Origin: Chitinimonas_A lacunae
GTDB lineage: Bacteria; Pseudomonadota; Gammaproteobacteria; Burkholderiales; Chitinimonadaceae
Direction: 5' to 3'
DNA: 64,000 bases
Assembly (NCBI RefSeq): GCF_042650885.1
Contig: NZ_JBHSBU010000001.1
Coordinates: 4,030,001 to 4,094,000 of the forward strand
Shown: piece by piece, positions 24,837-33,370 of the stretch
How positions within the stretch are numbered: position 1 is the first letter of the stretch
Layout of the letters: each line of letters begins with the position of its first letter
Program-made: the position numbers and the translations under genes
The notes under the pieces: model-generated
The model's input: the letters and a program-made list of their open reading frames with translations, nothing else
Database searches by the model: none
Told to the model about the DNA's origin: nothing

Positions 24837-25733
24837 ATGAAGCTGTCCCTTGAAGAAATGCAGGCGTTTACCGCTGTGGTGGACACCGGCTCGATCAGTG
24901 CCGCCGCTCTCCAACTGGGCCAGACCGCCTCAGGCGTGAGCCGGGCACTGGGTCGGCTCGAACAGAAACTCGAAGTGACCCTGCTGCGCCGTACGACGCG
25001 CAGATTGGCGCTGACCGAAGAGGGTGAAGTGTTCCTGGCGCAGGCAAGGCGCATCCTGCTGAGTGTCGAAGAGGCCGAAGAGCAACTGGCACTGCGGCGC
25101 CAGACCCCGGCCGGACGCCTGCGCATCAATGCCGCCCCGCCTTTTCTGCTCCATGTGGTGGTGCCGCTGCTTGGCGGCTTCCGTGCCCGCTATCCGCAGA
25201 TCGAACTCGAACTGCACAGCAGCGACCAGATTATCGATCTGCTGGAACAGCGGGCCGATCTGGCCATCCGCATCGGCCCGCTGCGCGATTCCACCTTGCA
25301 TGCCAGACCGCTTGGCCGCAGCCGGTTGCGCGTGCTGGCCAGTCCTGACTACCTGCGCCGCCATGGCGAGCCGACCACGGTCGAGGCACTGGGCCGGCAC
25401 AGCCTGCTCGGTTTCACCCGACCCGACAGCCTCAATCGCTGGCCACTGCGCCATGGGGTCGAGCAAGATTTCCCGGTCACGCCGGCGCTGAGCGCCTCCA
25501 GCGGCGAAACCCTGCGTCAGCTTGCGCTGGCGGGAGAAGGGGTGGTCTGTCTGGCCGACTTCATGACTCGGGAAGACCGGCTGGCAGGGCGGCTGGTGGA
25601 GATTCTGGCGGAACAGACAGTGGAAACCTCGCAGTCCATCCACGCGGTCTACTACCGCAATACGGCCCTGGCGGCGCGTATCACCTGCTTTCTCGATTAT
25701 CTGGCCGAAGGGCTGGACGTGTCGCTACGGTAG
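24837..25733 (+). CDS. LysR-family transcriptional regulator
   Basis: A 298-residue regulator. The winged helix-turn-helix is at residues 1-60 (SISAAALQLGQTASGVSRALGRLE), and the LysR substrate domain spans about 88-295. The protein is nearest in style to the E. coli YafC group. It is divergently placed from the MFS exporter, so it probably controls that gene and itself. The inducer is unknown. It is convergent with sodB, and the short region between them carries two hairpins. Confidence 0.92.
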   Translation: MKLSLEEMQAFTAVVDTGSISAAALQLGQTASGVSRALGRLEQKLEVTLLRRTTRRLALTEEGEVFLAQARRILLSVEEAEEQLALRRQTPAGRLRINAAPPFLLHVVVPLLGGFRARYPQIELELHSSDQIIDLLEQRADLAIRIGPLRDSTLHARPLGRSRLRVLASPDYLRRHGEPTTVEALGRHSLLGFTRPDSLNRWPLRHGVEQDFPVTPALSASSGETLRQLALAGEGVVCLADFMTREDRLAGRLVEILAEQTVETSQSIHAVYYRNTALAARITCFLDYLAEGLDVSLR

Positions 25734-25787
25734 ACCCGCACGACAGTTCTTTGGCCGCCCATCGATTGGCCGGGCATGATCGGACGC

Positions 25788-25822
25788 AGAAAACAAAACG
25801 GCCCAGCTTGTAGCCTGGGCCG
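25788..25822 (-). terminator. Intrinsic terminator of sodB
   Basis: CGGCCCAG (25799-25806) pairs with CTGGGCCG (25815-25822). On the minus strand the stem is followed by TTTTGTTTT. It ends sodB transcription. Confidence 0.8.
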
Positions 25823-25829
25823 GATTGTC

Positions 25830-25858
25830 TGGCGGACGCCTTGAGGGGGCGTCCGCCA
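25830..25858. repeat. Perfect 11-bp GC hairpin beside the sodB terminator
   Basis: TGGCGGACGCC (25830-25840) pairs with GGCGTCCGCCA (25848-25858) over a 7-base loop. It lies 11 bp from the sodB stop, upstream of the intrinsic terminator in the sense of sodB transcription, so the mRNA 3' end carries two stems. Confidence 0.75.
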
Positions 25859-25869
25859 ACTGGCGCAGC

Positions 25870-26463
25870 TCAGGCGCCGCAGCGCTGGGCCACCACTTGC
25901 CAGTCGACCAGCTTCCAGAACGCTTCCAGATAGTTGGGGCGGCTGTTGCGGTAGTCGATGTAGTAGGCGTGTTCCCACACGTCGCAGGTCAGCAGGGCGG
26001 TGTCGCTGCCCGTGAGCGGGGTGCCGGCGGCGGTGGTATTGACGATATCGAGCGAGCCATCGGCCTTTTTCACCAGCCAGGTCCAGCCCGAACCGAAGTT
26101 GCCGGCGGCGGAGGTGTTGAAAGCCTTCTTGAAGTCGTCGAAGGAGCCCCACTTGGCGTTGATGGCGTCAGCCAGGGAGCCTTCGGGTTGGCGGGCTTCG
26201 CCAGTGGGGTTGGGCTTGAAACCCAGCCAGAAGAAAGTGTGGTTCCAGACCTGGGCGGCGTTATTGAACAGACCACCGGGCGGTGCCTTGCGAACGATCT
26301 CCTCGAGGGACAGGTTTTCGTTCTCGGTACCCTTGATCAGGTTGTTCAGGTTGGTGATATAGGTCTGGTGGTGCTTGCCGTAGTGGTATTCGAGCGTTTC
26401 CTTGGACATATGCGGGGCCAGGGCGTCGAGGGCATACGGCAGTTCGGGAAGTTTATGTTCCAT
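25870..26463 (-). CDS. sodB: Superoxide dismutase, Fe type
   Basis: A 197-residue cytosolic Fe/Mn-family superoxide dismutase that disproportionates superoxide to H2O2 and O2. Metal ligands are visible: His in LEYHYGKHH, His in WNHTFFW, and Asp and His in DVWEHAYYIDYRN. The AAQVWNHTFFW and GNFGSGWTWLV patterns favour iron over manganese. The start at 26463 (MEHKLPELPY) matches the family. Convergent with the LysR gene and divergent from the CobD-like gene. Confidence 0.95.
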   Translation of the reverse strand: MEHKLPELPYALDALAPHMSKETLEYHYGKHHQTYITNLNNLIKGTENENLSLEEIVRKAPPGGLFNNAAQVWNHTFFWLGFKPNPTGEARQPEGSLADAINAKWGSFDDFKKAFNTSAAGNFGSGWTWLVKKADGSLDIVNTTAAGTPLTGSDTALLTCDVWEHAYYIDYRNSRPNYLEAFWKLVDWQVVAQRCGA

Positions 26464-26640
26464 GGCGGTCTCCGGAAGGACGCGATCGGGCGCGTAGTTT
26501 TGATTGTGCAGAGCCTTGAGAGGATAGCCGATCAAGGGGGCTATGCCAATTCTCGACCCGGGCTGCCAGCCTTGGTTCCAGCTGTCGTCGCGGCGATTTC
26601 GGTTATCATCCAAGGGTCTGCCCACCCTCACTTAGCGACC

Positions 26641-27558
26641 ATGACCTGGCTTTCGCTCGTGCTTGCCCTGCTGCTTGAGCAGTTCCGCCCGATCAGCGCC
26701 CAAAATCCCATCCTCGGCGCCTATACCCTGTTCACCGATCAGGTCGAACGCAATTTCAACGCCGGCAGCTACCGCCACGGCGTGATCGCCTGGACCATCG
26801 CGGTGGCCGTGCCGGCCCTGATCGTCGTGCTGCTGTGCGGCCTGCTCTATCTGATCCATCCGCTGCTGACCTGGGTCTTCTCGATCGGCGTGCTGTACCT
26901 GACCATGGGATTTCGTCAGTTCAGCCACGCCTTCTCCGGTATCGCCGAGGCACTCAAGGACGGCGACCTGCCGGTCGCCCGCCGGGCGCTGGCGGCCTGG
27001 ACCCGTCAATCGACCAGCGAACTCGACCATAACGAGGTCTCGCGCGTGGCGACCGAGCAGGGGCTGATCGATTCCTACCGTTATGTATTCGGACCGGTGT
27101 TCTGGTTTGTCCTGCTTGGTCCGATCGGGGTGGTGGTCTACCGTGCCGCCACCATCCTGCAGCAGCGCTGGGGCAGCCGGCCCGAGGCCGAAGGCGAGCG
27201 TTTCGGCGAGTTCGCCCGTCAGGCGGCCGAGGCGATCGACTGGCTGCCGATCCGGGCGACCGCCGCGAGCTTTGCCATCGTCGGCGATTTCGAGGATGCG
27301 GTGTATTGCTGGCGCCAGCAGGCGCAGAGCTGGATCAACCATACCTACGGCATCCTGCTTGCCGCCGGGGCCGGTGCCATTGGTGTGCGGCTCGGCCTGC
27401 CGCTGCATCAGGACTACACCGTCAAGTTCCGCCCCGAACTCGGTACCGGTGAGGACGCCGACCCCAACACCTTGACCTGTGCCGTCGGCCTGGTCTGGCG
27501 CACGGTGCTGTTCTGGTTGGCCTTGCTGCTGCTGCTGACCCTGGCGTCGTGGTTCTGA
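26641..27558 (+). CDS. CobD/CbiB-family membrane protein
   Basis: A 305-residue membrane protein of the CobD/CbiB superfamily. True CobD/CbiB attaches aminopropanol to cobyric acid in cobalamin synthesis. Visible: an N-terminal segment MTWLSLVLALLLEQFRP, further membrane spans at about 48-95 and 145-165, RALAAWTRQSTSELDHNEVSR, and C-terminal spans. No other cobalamin gene is present in the window, and this divergent form is common alone in betaproteobacteria, so its reaction is unsure. The ATG at 26641 was chosen because the frame upstream runs antisense to sodB. A terminator follows. Confidence 0.75.
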   Translation: MTWLSLVLALLLEQFRPISAQNPILGAYTLFTDQVERNFNAGSYRHGVIAWTIAVAVPALIVVLLCGLLYLIHPLLTWVFSIGVLYLTMGFRQFSHAFSGIAEALKDGDLPVARRALAAWTRQSTSELDHNEVSRVATEQGLIDSYRYVFGPVFWFVLLGPIGVVVYRAATILQQRWGSRPEAEGERFGEFARQAAEAIDWLPIRATAASFAIVGDFEDAVYCWRQQAQSWINHTYGILLAAGAGAIGVRLGLPLHQDYTVKFRPELGTGEDADPNTLTCAVGLVWRTVLFWLALLLLLTLASWF

Positions 27559-27608
27559 CCGACTTATGGCAATAGATTGATTCGCTTCTCCTATTTATTT
27601 ATTCAACT

Positions 27609-27638
27609 AAGCCGCATCGGGTCTGGAGCGGCTTTTTC
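27609..27638 (+). terminator. Intrinsic terminator of the CobD-like gene
   Basis: AAGCCGC (27609-27615) pairs with GCGGCTT (27628-27634) and is followed by a T-rich run. Confidence 0.75.
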
Positions 27639-27776
27639 ATTTTTCTTTCTAAAAAGCCAATTGCACAGTTTGTGTCGCTACCCTGTCAACCGATCGCGCC
27701 ACGCTGGCGTTAATGCGGTGTGGCGACGACCGTCGCTGCATCGAATCGACTTACTTTTGACAGATAGGACTTCACC

Positions 27777-27992
27777 ATGAACAAACTGATCGCTGCCCTG
27801 ATCGCCGGCCTGTTCGCCTCCGTGGCTTTCGCTGCCGATGCCCCGGCTGCCGCCGCTACCGATGCCAAGGCTGAACAACCGAAGGCCGAAGAGCAAAAGG
27901 CCGAGAAGAAAGCCAAGAAGGCCAAGAAGGCCAAGAAGTCGGAAGAAAAGAAAGAAGAAGAGAAGAAGGAAGAAGCAGCACCCAAGCAGTAA
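27777..27992 (+). CDS. Small exported Ala/Lys/Glu-rich protein
   Basis: A 71-residue protein with a clear signal peptide (MNKLIAALIAGLFASVAFA, cleavage before ADAP). The mature part of about 52 residues is low-complexity, alternating Lys/Ala repeats (KKAKKAKKAKK) with a Glu/Lys block (EEKKEEEKKEE). Such proteins are found in betaproteobacteria without known function; a polyelectrolyte-like periplasmic role is conceivable but unproven. It has its own terminator and sits as a single-gene transcript. Codon use looks normal for the window and the signal peptide argues against a chance frame. Confidence 0.75.
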   Translation: MNKLIAALIAGLFASVAFAADAPAAAATDAKAEQPKAEEQKAEKKAKKAKKAKKSEEKKEEEKKEEAAPKQ

Positions 27993-28016
27993 TCAGCGGG
28001 TTCGCTGTTGCAAAGC

Positions 28017-28043
28017 AAAAGGACGGGTTCTCCCGTCCTTTTT
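28017..28043 (+). terminator. Intrinsic terminator of the small exported protein gene
   Basis: AAAGGACGGG pairs with CCCGTCCTTT (stem about 28018-28041), followed by T residues. Confidence 0.9.
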
Positions 28044-28422
28044 ACTTTTGGGGCCGTTGGCCCCGATTTTTTTGTTGCGCCGCAATACAGGAAAAAATCA
28101 TTGTTATTTTTTACGCCATCTGATTCCGTTCTTGGGCTAACTGATCTTGTACGAATGTTTTATATTGCTGCACGCCGCACTGAACTTGGTTTTCCAGAAT
28201 ATGACAAGTAAGGGAAAGTACTTACCTTGTTGCGGTTTTAAGACGTGTGTTTACACACTCTAGATGACGGTTGCGCCTGCCGTTTTGGGTACGCCAGTAT
28301 GGGTGCTCGCTCACCGCTGATCCGGCGGGCGAATGTGCCGCCCGAGGGGAACCAGCCTGCGGGTTGGAGCCGAGCAATCGGCCGGGCGGCTTTGGAACCA
28401 GGAAACAGAGGAGAAACTCAAT
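28044..28422. other. Long leader region upstream of the subtilase gene
   Basis: 379 bp without a gene. The first half is AT-rich and may hold the promoter. The half nearest the protease (about 28320-28400) can form several short GC stems, such as GGCGGGC with GCCCG and CCAGCC with GGTTGG. This would suit a structured 5' untranslated region. It matches no riboswitch class I know. A GAGGAG ribosome site precedes the ATG. Confidence 0.4.
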
Positions 28423-30189
28423 ATGACGGTTAAAACCGTTCTCTTGCGTCGTAGCGTGACCGCGATGGCCGTGGCTACCGCTTTGGCCACCAGCGGTTAC
28501 GCCATGGCTGGCGGTACCACCACCAGCGGCGCAACTGGCATGACCGATCGTTTGATCGTGAAGTACAAAAGCAATGGTTTCAGCGCCGATGCACAACAAA
28601 TCCGGCCGGCGCAGGCTGTTGCAGAGGGACTGGGGATGTCCCTGCAAATGGTCCGCACCACCGCCATCGGTGCCAAGGTCGTCAAGCTCAACCGCCGCGT
28701 GACCGTGGCCGAAGCAGCCGCCCTGGCCGCCCAGATGCGTGCTGCTGACGACTCGATCGAGTTCGCCGAACCCGATCGCATCATGCGCGCGATGTTCATT
28801 CCCAACGACACCAACTTCAACCAGCAATGGGACTTCACCGACCCGGTCGGCGGCATGAATCTGCCGGCTGCCTGGGATATCTCGACCGGCAGCGGCGTCA
28901 AGGTGGCGGTGCTCGACACCGGCTATCGTCCGCATATCGACCTGGCTGGCAATATCGTCGGTGGCTACGACTTTATCGGCGACACCTTCGTCAGCAATGA
29001 CGGCGACGGCCGCGACGCCGACGCCAGTGATCCGGGCGATGCGATCAAGGCCGGCGAGTGCGGCGATGGTTATCCGGAAGAAGATCAGACCAGCTCCTGG
29101 CACGGCACCCACGTTGCCGGCACCATCGGCGCGGTAAGCAATAACGGTCGTGGTGTGGCCGGTGTGGCTTTCAATGCCAAGGTGGTTCCGGTCCGCGTGC
29201 TCGGCAAGTGCGGCGGCTACACCTCCGATATCGCCGACGCCATTATCTGGGCGGCTGGTGGCAGCGTCGCCGGCGTGCCGGCCAATGCCAACCCGGCCCG
29301 GGTGATCAATATGTCGCTCGGCGGTGGTGGAGCGTGCGATACCACTACCCAGAACGCCATCAATTCGGCCCGCAGCCGTGGTGCCGTGGTGGTGGTGGCA
29401 GCCGGCAACGAAAGCCAGGACGCCAGCAATTCCAGCCCGGCCAACTGCCAGGGCGTGGTGACGGTGGCCGCTACCAGTCGTGCCGGCAGCCGTGCTTCCT
29501 ACTCCAACTACGGCACCATCGTTGACGTCGCGGCGCCTGGCGGCGAAATGCGCAACGGCCAGGCCGAAGGCATCCTGTCCACCCTCAACTCGGGCAGCAC
29601 CAGCCCTGGTTCCGATGTCTACGCCTACTATCAGGGCACCTCGATGGCCACGCCGCACGTGGCCGGCGTGGTGGCCCTGATGCTGGCCAAGGAACCGGGT
29701 CTGACGCCCGATCAGGTCGAAAGCAAGCTCAAGTCCACCGCGCGTGCCTTCCCGGCCAGCTGTTCGGGCTGTGGCACAGGTATCGTCGATGCGGCCCGTG
29801 CGCTGGGTTCCACCCCGCCGCCGCCGCCGCCGAGCGGTGATATCGAGCCGAACAACAGCCTGGGCACCGCCCAGAATGTGGCGGCCCCGAACACCATCAA
29901 CGGCACCATCGGCAGCACCAGCGATGAGGACTACTTCAAGGTGACGCTGCCCGCCGGCGCCACCCTGACCGCCACGCTGACCCCGAACGCCAGCTCGGAC
30001 TACGACCTGTACCTGTACAACAGCAGCGGCTCGCAGATCGGCGCCAGCGAAAACGGCACCGGTCGCACCGACAGCTTGAGCACCAGCAACCGTGGCACCA
30101 GCGCACTGGTCCGTTACGTTCGCGTGGTGCGCTACTCGGGCGGTACGGGTTCGACCAATGGCAAATACTCGCTCAAGCTGAGCTGGTAA
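28423..30189 (+). CDS. Secreted subtilisin-like (S8) serine protease with PPC domain
   Basis: A 588-residue secreted protease. Order: signal peptide (1 to about 29, ending GYAMA), inhibitor-like propeptide (about 40-125; DRLIVKYKS and SIEFAEPDRI), and S8 catalytic domain (about 130-470) with Asp165 (VAVLDTGY), His227 (SWHGTHVAGT), Asn329 (AAGNES) and Ser407 (GTSMATPHVAG). A proline linker (TPPPPPPS) leads to a C-terminal PPC (pre-peptidase) domain (about 485-588). It should be exported via Sec, mature by autocleavage and degrade extracellular protein. The ATG at 28423 follows GAGGAG. It is a single-gene unit with a terminator. Confidence 0.95.
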   Translation: MTVKTVLLRRSVTAMAVATALATSGYAMAGGTTTSGATGMTDRLIVKYKSNGFSADAQQIRPAQAVAEGLGMSLQMVRTTAIGAKVVKLNRRVTVAEAAALAAQMRAADDSIEFAEPDRIMRAMFIPNDTNFNQQWDFTDPVGGMNLPAAWDISTGSGVKVAVLDTGYRPHIDLAGNIVGGYDFIGDTFVSNDGDGRDADASDPGDAIKAGECGDGYPEEDQTSSWHGTHVAGTIGAVSNNGRGVAGVAFNAKVVPVRVLGKCGGYTSDIADAIIWAAGGSVAGVPANANPARVINMSLGGGGACDTTTQNAINSARSRGAVVVVAAGNESQDASNSSPANCQGVVTVAATSRAGSRASYSNYGTIVDVAAPGGEMRNGQAEGILSTLNSGSTSPGSDVYAYYQGTSMATPHVAGVVALMLAKEPGLTPDQVESKLKSTARAFPASCSGCGTGIVDAARALGSTPPPPPPSGDIEPNNSLGTAQNVAAPNTINGTIGSTSDEDYFKVTLPAGATLTATLTPNASSDYDLYLYNSSGSQIGASENGTGRTDSLSTSNRGTSALVRYVRVVRYSGGTGSTNGKYSLKLSW

Positions 30190-30222
30190 GCGCACTGTTC
30201 CCCGTAGTTTTCTAGCTGTATC

Positions 30223-30249
30223 AAGGGCCACGTTCAGTGGCCCTTTTTT
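30223..30249 (+). terminator. Intrinsic terminator of the subtilase gene
   Basis: AAGGGCCAC (30223-30231) pairs with GTGGCCCTT (30237-30245) and is followed by a run of T. Confidence 0.92.
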
Positions 30250-30307
30250 CATCTCCGCCGGAACAAGGGAAGCGCTACCATGGCGCTTTTCCTACTGCGC
30301 ATTGCCC

Positions 30308-30961
30308 ATGGCCCATATTCGTTTGCAGGACCGCAGCACCCGTCCCGTTGCCAATATCTACTGCATCGGCCGCAACTACGCCGCCCACGCCGCCGAACTC
30401 GGCAATCAGGTCGAGGAAGAACCGGTGGTGTTCCTCAAGCCGACGTCGGCCCTGCTGCCCGAAGGCGAGCCGATCCGACTGCCGGCTTTTTCCAACGATG
30501 TGCATTTCGAAACCGAACTGGTGCTGCTGATCGGCCAGGGCGGCAAATCGATTGCGCCGCACGCTGCCTGGTCGCATATCGAAGGGTATGGCTTAGGCCT
30601 TGATCTGACGGCACGCGATCTGCAAACCGTGGCCAAGCGAAAGGGCTTGCCGTGGACGCTCGCCAAAGGCTTCGATGGCGCCGCAGTGCTGTCGGAATTC
30701 ATCCCGGCCGCAGCCGTGACCGACCCCACCACTCTGAGCTTCAGCCTTGATATCGACGGCGAGCGGCGCCAGCGCGGCGAGATTGCCCGGATGGTGTTCG
30801 ATATCCCCACGCTGCTGGCCTATCTGTCGAGCCGCTTCACGCTGCAAGCGGGCGATCTGATCTTTACCGGCACCCCCGAAGGCGTCGGCCCGCTGCATTC
30901 GGGCAATCGCCTGTTGCTGCAACTCGACGGCCATCTCGAGGCCCGTTTCGACGTGGCGTAA
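30308..30961 (+). CDS. Fumarylacetoacetate hydrolase family protein (YcgM-like)
   Basis: A 217-residue cytosolic enzyme of the FAH family (fumarylpyruvate hydrolase or acylpyruvase-like). The N-terminal NIYCIGRNYAAHAAELG and the metal-binding HFETELVLLIG are clear, followed by GLDLTARDLQ, KGFDGAAVLSEF and LIFTGTPEGVGP. It would cleave C-C bonds in acylpyruvates or decarboxylate oxaloacetate; the exact substrate is not set. The start at the ATG 30308 (MAHIRLQDR) fits family length. The next small gene follows after 3 bp. Confidence 0.9.
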   Translation: MAHIRLQDRSTRPVANIYCIGRNYAAHAAELGNQVEEEPVVFLKPTSALLPEGEPIRLPAFSNDVHFETELVLLIGQGGKSIAPHAAWSHIEGYGLGLDLTARDLQTVAKRKGLPWTLAKGFDGAAVLSEFIPAAAVTDPTTLSFSLDIDGERRQRGEIARMVFDIPTLLAYLSSRFTLQAGDLIFTGTPEGVGPLHSGNRLLLQLDGHLEARFDVA

Positions 30962-30964
30962 ACC

Positions 30965-31231
30965 ATGGCCCGGCGGCGGATCAGCATCAAACCCAGCTGG
31001 GCCGAACCTGAAGCGCCGCCTGTTCGCTCGACCCGGCTGCCGCCCTCGCCACGCGCCAAGCTGCTGGCACTGGCCGGAATTGTCTGGTTCTGGCTGATGT
31101 TCTTCGGCTGGCTGCGCTTCCCGCCCGAGCAGGCGCTCGAGCTGGGCTTTGTCGGTTTCGTGCTGTGCCAGGTGCCTTTATGGCTCGCCTGGTTGGGCGC
31201 TTCGCGGCGTCGGGATGGGGAGGAAGAGTAG
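30965..31231 (+). CDS. Small membrane protein, unknown
   Basis: An 88-residue protein with an Arg/Pro-rich N-terminal part (MARRRISIKPSW) and two hydrophobic segments (about 33-49 and 58-78), ending in charged RRRDGEEE. It starts 3 bp after the FAH gene, so it is probably translated from the same message. I do not recognise a family. The basic N-terminus and acidic tail are consistent with a small two-span inner-membrane protein. Confidence 0.6.
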   Translation: MARRRISIKPSWAEPEAPPVRSTRLPPSPRAKLLALAGIVWFWLMFFGWLRFPPEQALELGFVGFVLCQVPLWLAWLGASRRRDGEEE

Positions 31232-31348
31232 GGTGGGCCGGCCGCGAAGCCAGGCAGTCCGTATTATGGTTGCGCTCGGGGCAAGGCTGCACCGGCCATA
31301 AGCGGGTCGGGGTAATTTTTTATATTTCTTATGTTTTCTGCTCCATGT

Positions 31349-31375
31349 CTTGCGAGCAATTTGCAGAATTTGTTA
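31349..31375 (+). repeat. AT-rich dispersed element, copy C
   Basis: TTGCG (31350-31354) and TTGCA (31361-31365) lie 11 bp apart, followed by GAATTTGTT and preceded by a T-rich arm (about 31315-31338). It lies in a convergent intergenic gap, about 36 bp from the minus-strand stop. Confidence 0.65.
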
Positions 31376-31410
31376 ATCCTGCATTCCTCTCCGTATTTTC
31401 CCTGCTTCGT

Positions 31411-32010
31411 CTATTTCTGTTTGGCCATACAGCCGAGGTAATCCTCGATCATCCGGTCGCGTTGTTGGCGGAACTGTTCCAGATTGCGAAACGCCTGCCC
31501 GCCCGAGCCGGGTTTCTGGTTCAGGAAGAAGATGGTGGTGATCCACTGACGCTGGTCGTCGAACAGGCTGTAGAGGGCGATCGGGCCGGCGGCGCTCAGG
31601 TCGGGCTGGTCGAGGCCGTGGATCTCGATGCCGGCGCGCGTTTCATTGCGCAGTTGCAGCGGATTGTGCGGATCGCCAAACGCCATCCGGCGCATCGACG
31701 AGAGGATGGCTTCCTTGTCGGCAGCGTAGCGCTCGGGCTGCGAGCGTTCGATCTTGAGGTTGGCGAAATAGGCCGCGCTCGGATAGGCCAGGACCGCCCG
31801 ATAGCCGTCGAGCAGCGAGACATTCTTCGGCCCCAGTTCCGTGACCACCGAGCGTTCCCTGACCTTCTCCGGCAGACGGGCGCGGTCGACGGCGGCAAAG
31901 CCGTCGCGGTAGCGGCAATCGAGCAGTGGGCGCAGCGGGTCGCCGCTGCGTTCGGCGGCAGCTGCGGGCAGGGCAGTAAGCAGGGCAAGCGCAGGAACAA
32001 GATGACGCAT
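31411..32010 (-). CDS. Exported protein of unknown function
   Basis: A 199-residue protein with a signal peptide (MRHLVPALALLTALPAAAA, cleavage near AERSG). The mature part is mixed alpha/beta in character, with Cys in LLDCRYRDGF and a second near the C-terminus (YLGCMAKQK), which could form a disulfide in the periplasm. I see no catalytic motif and recognise no family. It stands alone, convergent with the small membrane protein, with an AT-rich repeat between them. Confidence 0.65.
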   Translation of the reverse strand: MRHLVPALALLTALPAAAAERSGDPLRPLLDCRYRDGFAAVDRARLPEKVRERSVVTELGPKNVSLLDGYRAVLAYPSAAYFANLKIERSQPERYAADKEAILSSMRRMAFGDPHNPLQLRNETRAGIEIHGLDQPDLSAAGPIALYSLFDDQRQWITTIFFLNQKPGSGGQAFRNLEQFRQQRDRMIEDYLGCMAKQK

Positions 32011-32327
32011 GGGCAGGCTCCAGTAGACGGTCCTTGATGGACCCGGTAGTGATCAACGGCGCGATGGTGCCATCGGGCACAGCGTCCGGGCAGGCCGTGC
32101 GGGCGCGGGGCCGGAGGAAGGCAGTCTGTCCCGCTGGCGCGGCGAGATCGCTTCGTTTTTGTCGCGCACGATCATAGGGCCAACGGGGCTTGCTGAAAGT
32201 TGCGGACGAGTCGGAAATCGCGCTTTTTCAGGCGGGCCGCTACTGTCGGGTCCTTCAGCCGCACGGCGGCGTGATGCACTGCTGAGTTTCGACTTTTCAG
32301 GGCTTCATCGGACACCAGGAATCGGCC
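32011..32327. other. Intergenic region, nothing recognised
   Basis: 317 bp between the start of the exported protein gene and the 3' end of tsaD. It should contain the exported protein's promoter. I see no gene, clear repeat or hairpin with a T tract. Confidence 0.4.
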
Positions 32328-33344
32328 TCAGCCCGCTGCCGCGAGGCTGGCCAAGTCCCAACGCGGCTTGACCGCGAAGGCGCCGGCCGGACGGCCATGG
32401 GCCAGCCGCTGGGCGCCGGCAAAGGCGATCATGGCACCGTTGTCGGTACACAGCTCCAGCGGCGGGTAGAACACCTTGAAGCGCCGTCGCACGGCCTGAT
32501 CGTCGAGTTCGGCCCGCAGTTGCCGGTTGGCCCCGACTCCACCTGCCACCACCAGTTGCTTCAGACCGGTCTGTTTGAGCGCTGCCCGGCATTTGGCGCT
32601 CAGCACCTCGACGATGGCGGCCTGGAAGGCGGCACAGATATCGGCCACGGTCTGCTGGTCGCGCTCGGGATGCTTCTGGGCCAGCGTCAGTACGGCGGTT
32701 TTGAGTCCGGCAAAGCTGAAATCGAGATCGCCCGAATGGAGCATCGGCCGGGGCAGGGTAAAGCGGGTCGGGTCGCCCTGGTCTGCGAGCCGCGACAGGG
32801 CCGGACCGCCCGGATAGCCGAGTCCGAGCAACTTGGCGGTCTTGTCGAAGGCTTCGCCGGCGGCGTCGTCGAGCGTCTCGCCCAGCAACTCGTAATCGCC
32901 CACGCCGCGCACGGCCATCAGCTGGGTATGACCACCCGACACCAGCAGCGCCACAAACGGAAACTGCGGGGCCGGATCGGCCAGCAAGGGCGACAGCAGA
33001 TGGCCTTCGAGGTGGTGGATGCCGATCACCGGTTTGCCGAGCGCGACGCCCAGGCCATTGGCAACGGCGGCGGCGACCAGCAGGGCGCCGGCCAGCCCCG
33101 GACCTTCGGTATAGGCGATGGCGTCGAGATCGGCGAGCTCACGGCCGGCTGCCTTGAGGCAGTCGGCCGTGAGCGGCAGGATGCGCCGCACATGGTCGCG
33201 CGAGGCCAGTTCCGGCACCACCCCGCCGTACTCGGCATGCATGGCCATCTGGGTATGAAGCCGATGGGCCAGCAGGCCGGCTTTGCTGTCGTAGAGCGCG
33301 ACACCGGTTTCGTCGCAGGAGGATTCGAGGCCGAGCACGAGCAT
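32328..33344 (-). CDS. tsaD: tRNA t6A37 threonylcarbamoyltransferase
   Basis: A 338-residue cytosolic ASKHA-fold enzyme that transfers the threonylcarbamoyl group to A37 of ANN-decoding tRNAs, working with TsaB, TsaC and TsaE. Visible: N-terminal LGLESSCDETGVALYD, metal-binding GIHHLEGHLLSPL, VSGGHTQLM, and C-terminal VAGGVGANRQLR and LCTDNGAMIAFAG. Length is standard. The common neighbour rpsU is absent. It precedes no gene on its strand; rlmI lies upstream at 26 bp and could share a transcript. Confidence 0.97.
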   Translation of the reverse strand: MLVLGLESSCDETGVALYDSKAGLLAHRLHTQMAMHAEYGGVVPELASRDHVRRILPLTADCLKAAGRELADLDAIAYTEGPGLAGALLVAAAVANGLGVALGKPVIGIHHLEGHLLSPLLADPAPQFPFVALLVSGGHTQLMAVRGVGDYELLGETLDDAAGEAFDKTAKLLGLGYPGGPALSRLADQGDPTRFTLPRPMLHSGDLDFSFAGLKTAVLTLAQKHPERDQQTVADICAAFQAAIVEVLSAKCRAALKQTGLKQLVVAGGVGANRQLRAELDDQAVRRRFKVFYPPLELCTDNGAMIAFAGAQRLAHGRPAGAFAVKPRWDLASLAAAG

Positions 33345-33370
33345 GGAGCGGTTGCCTTGTAAAAGATGGA

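Noticed and set aside
26641..27558. Cobalamin biosynthesis locus
   Set aside because: Only a CobD/CbiB-family homologue is present, with no other cob/cbi gene or cobalamin riboswitch in view.
28044..28422. Known riboswitch (cobalamin, TPP, cyclic di-GMP, glycine) before the subtilase
   Set aside because: None of the conserved core sequences of those classes is present; only generic GC stems were seen.
28222..30252. A 676-codon minus-strand open frame over the subtilase
   Set aside because: The Gly/Ala/His-rich translation is the shadow of the S8 protease gene, which has a full catalytic triad.
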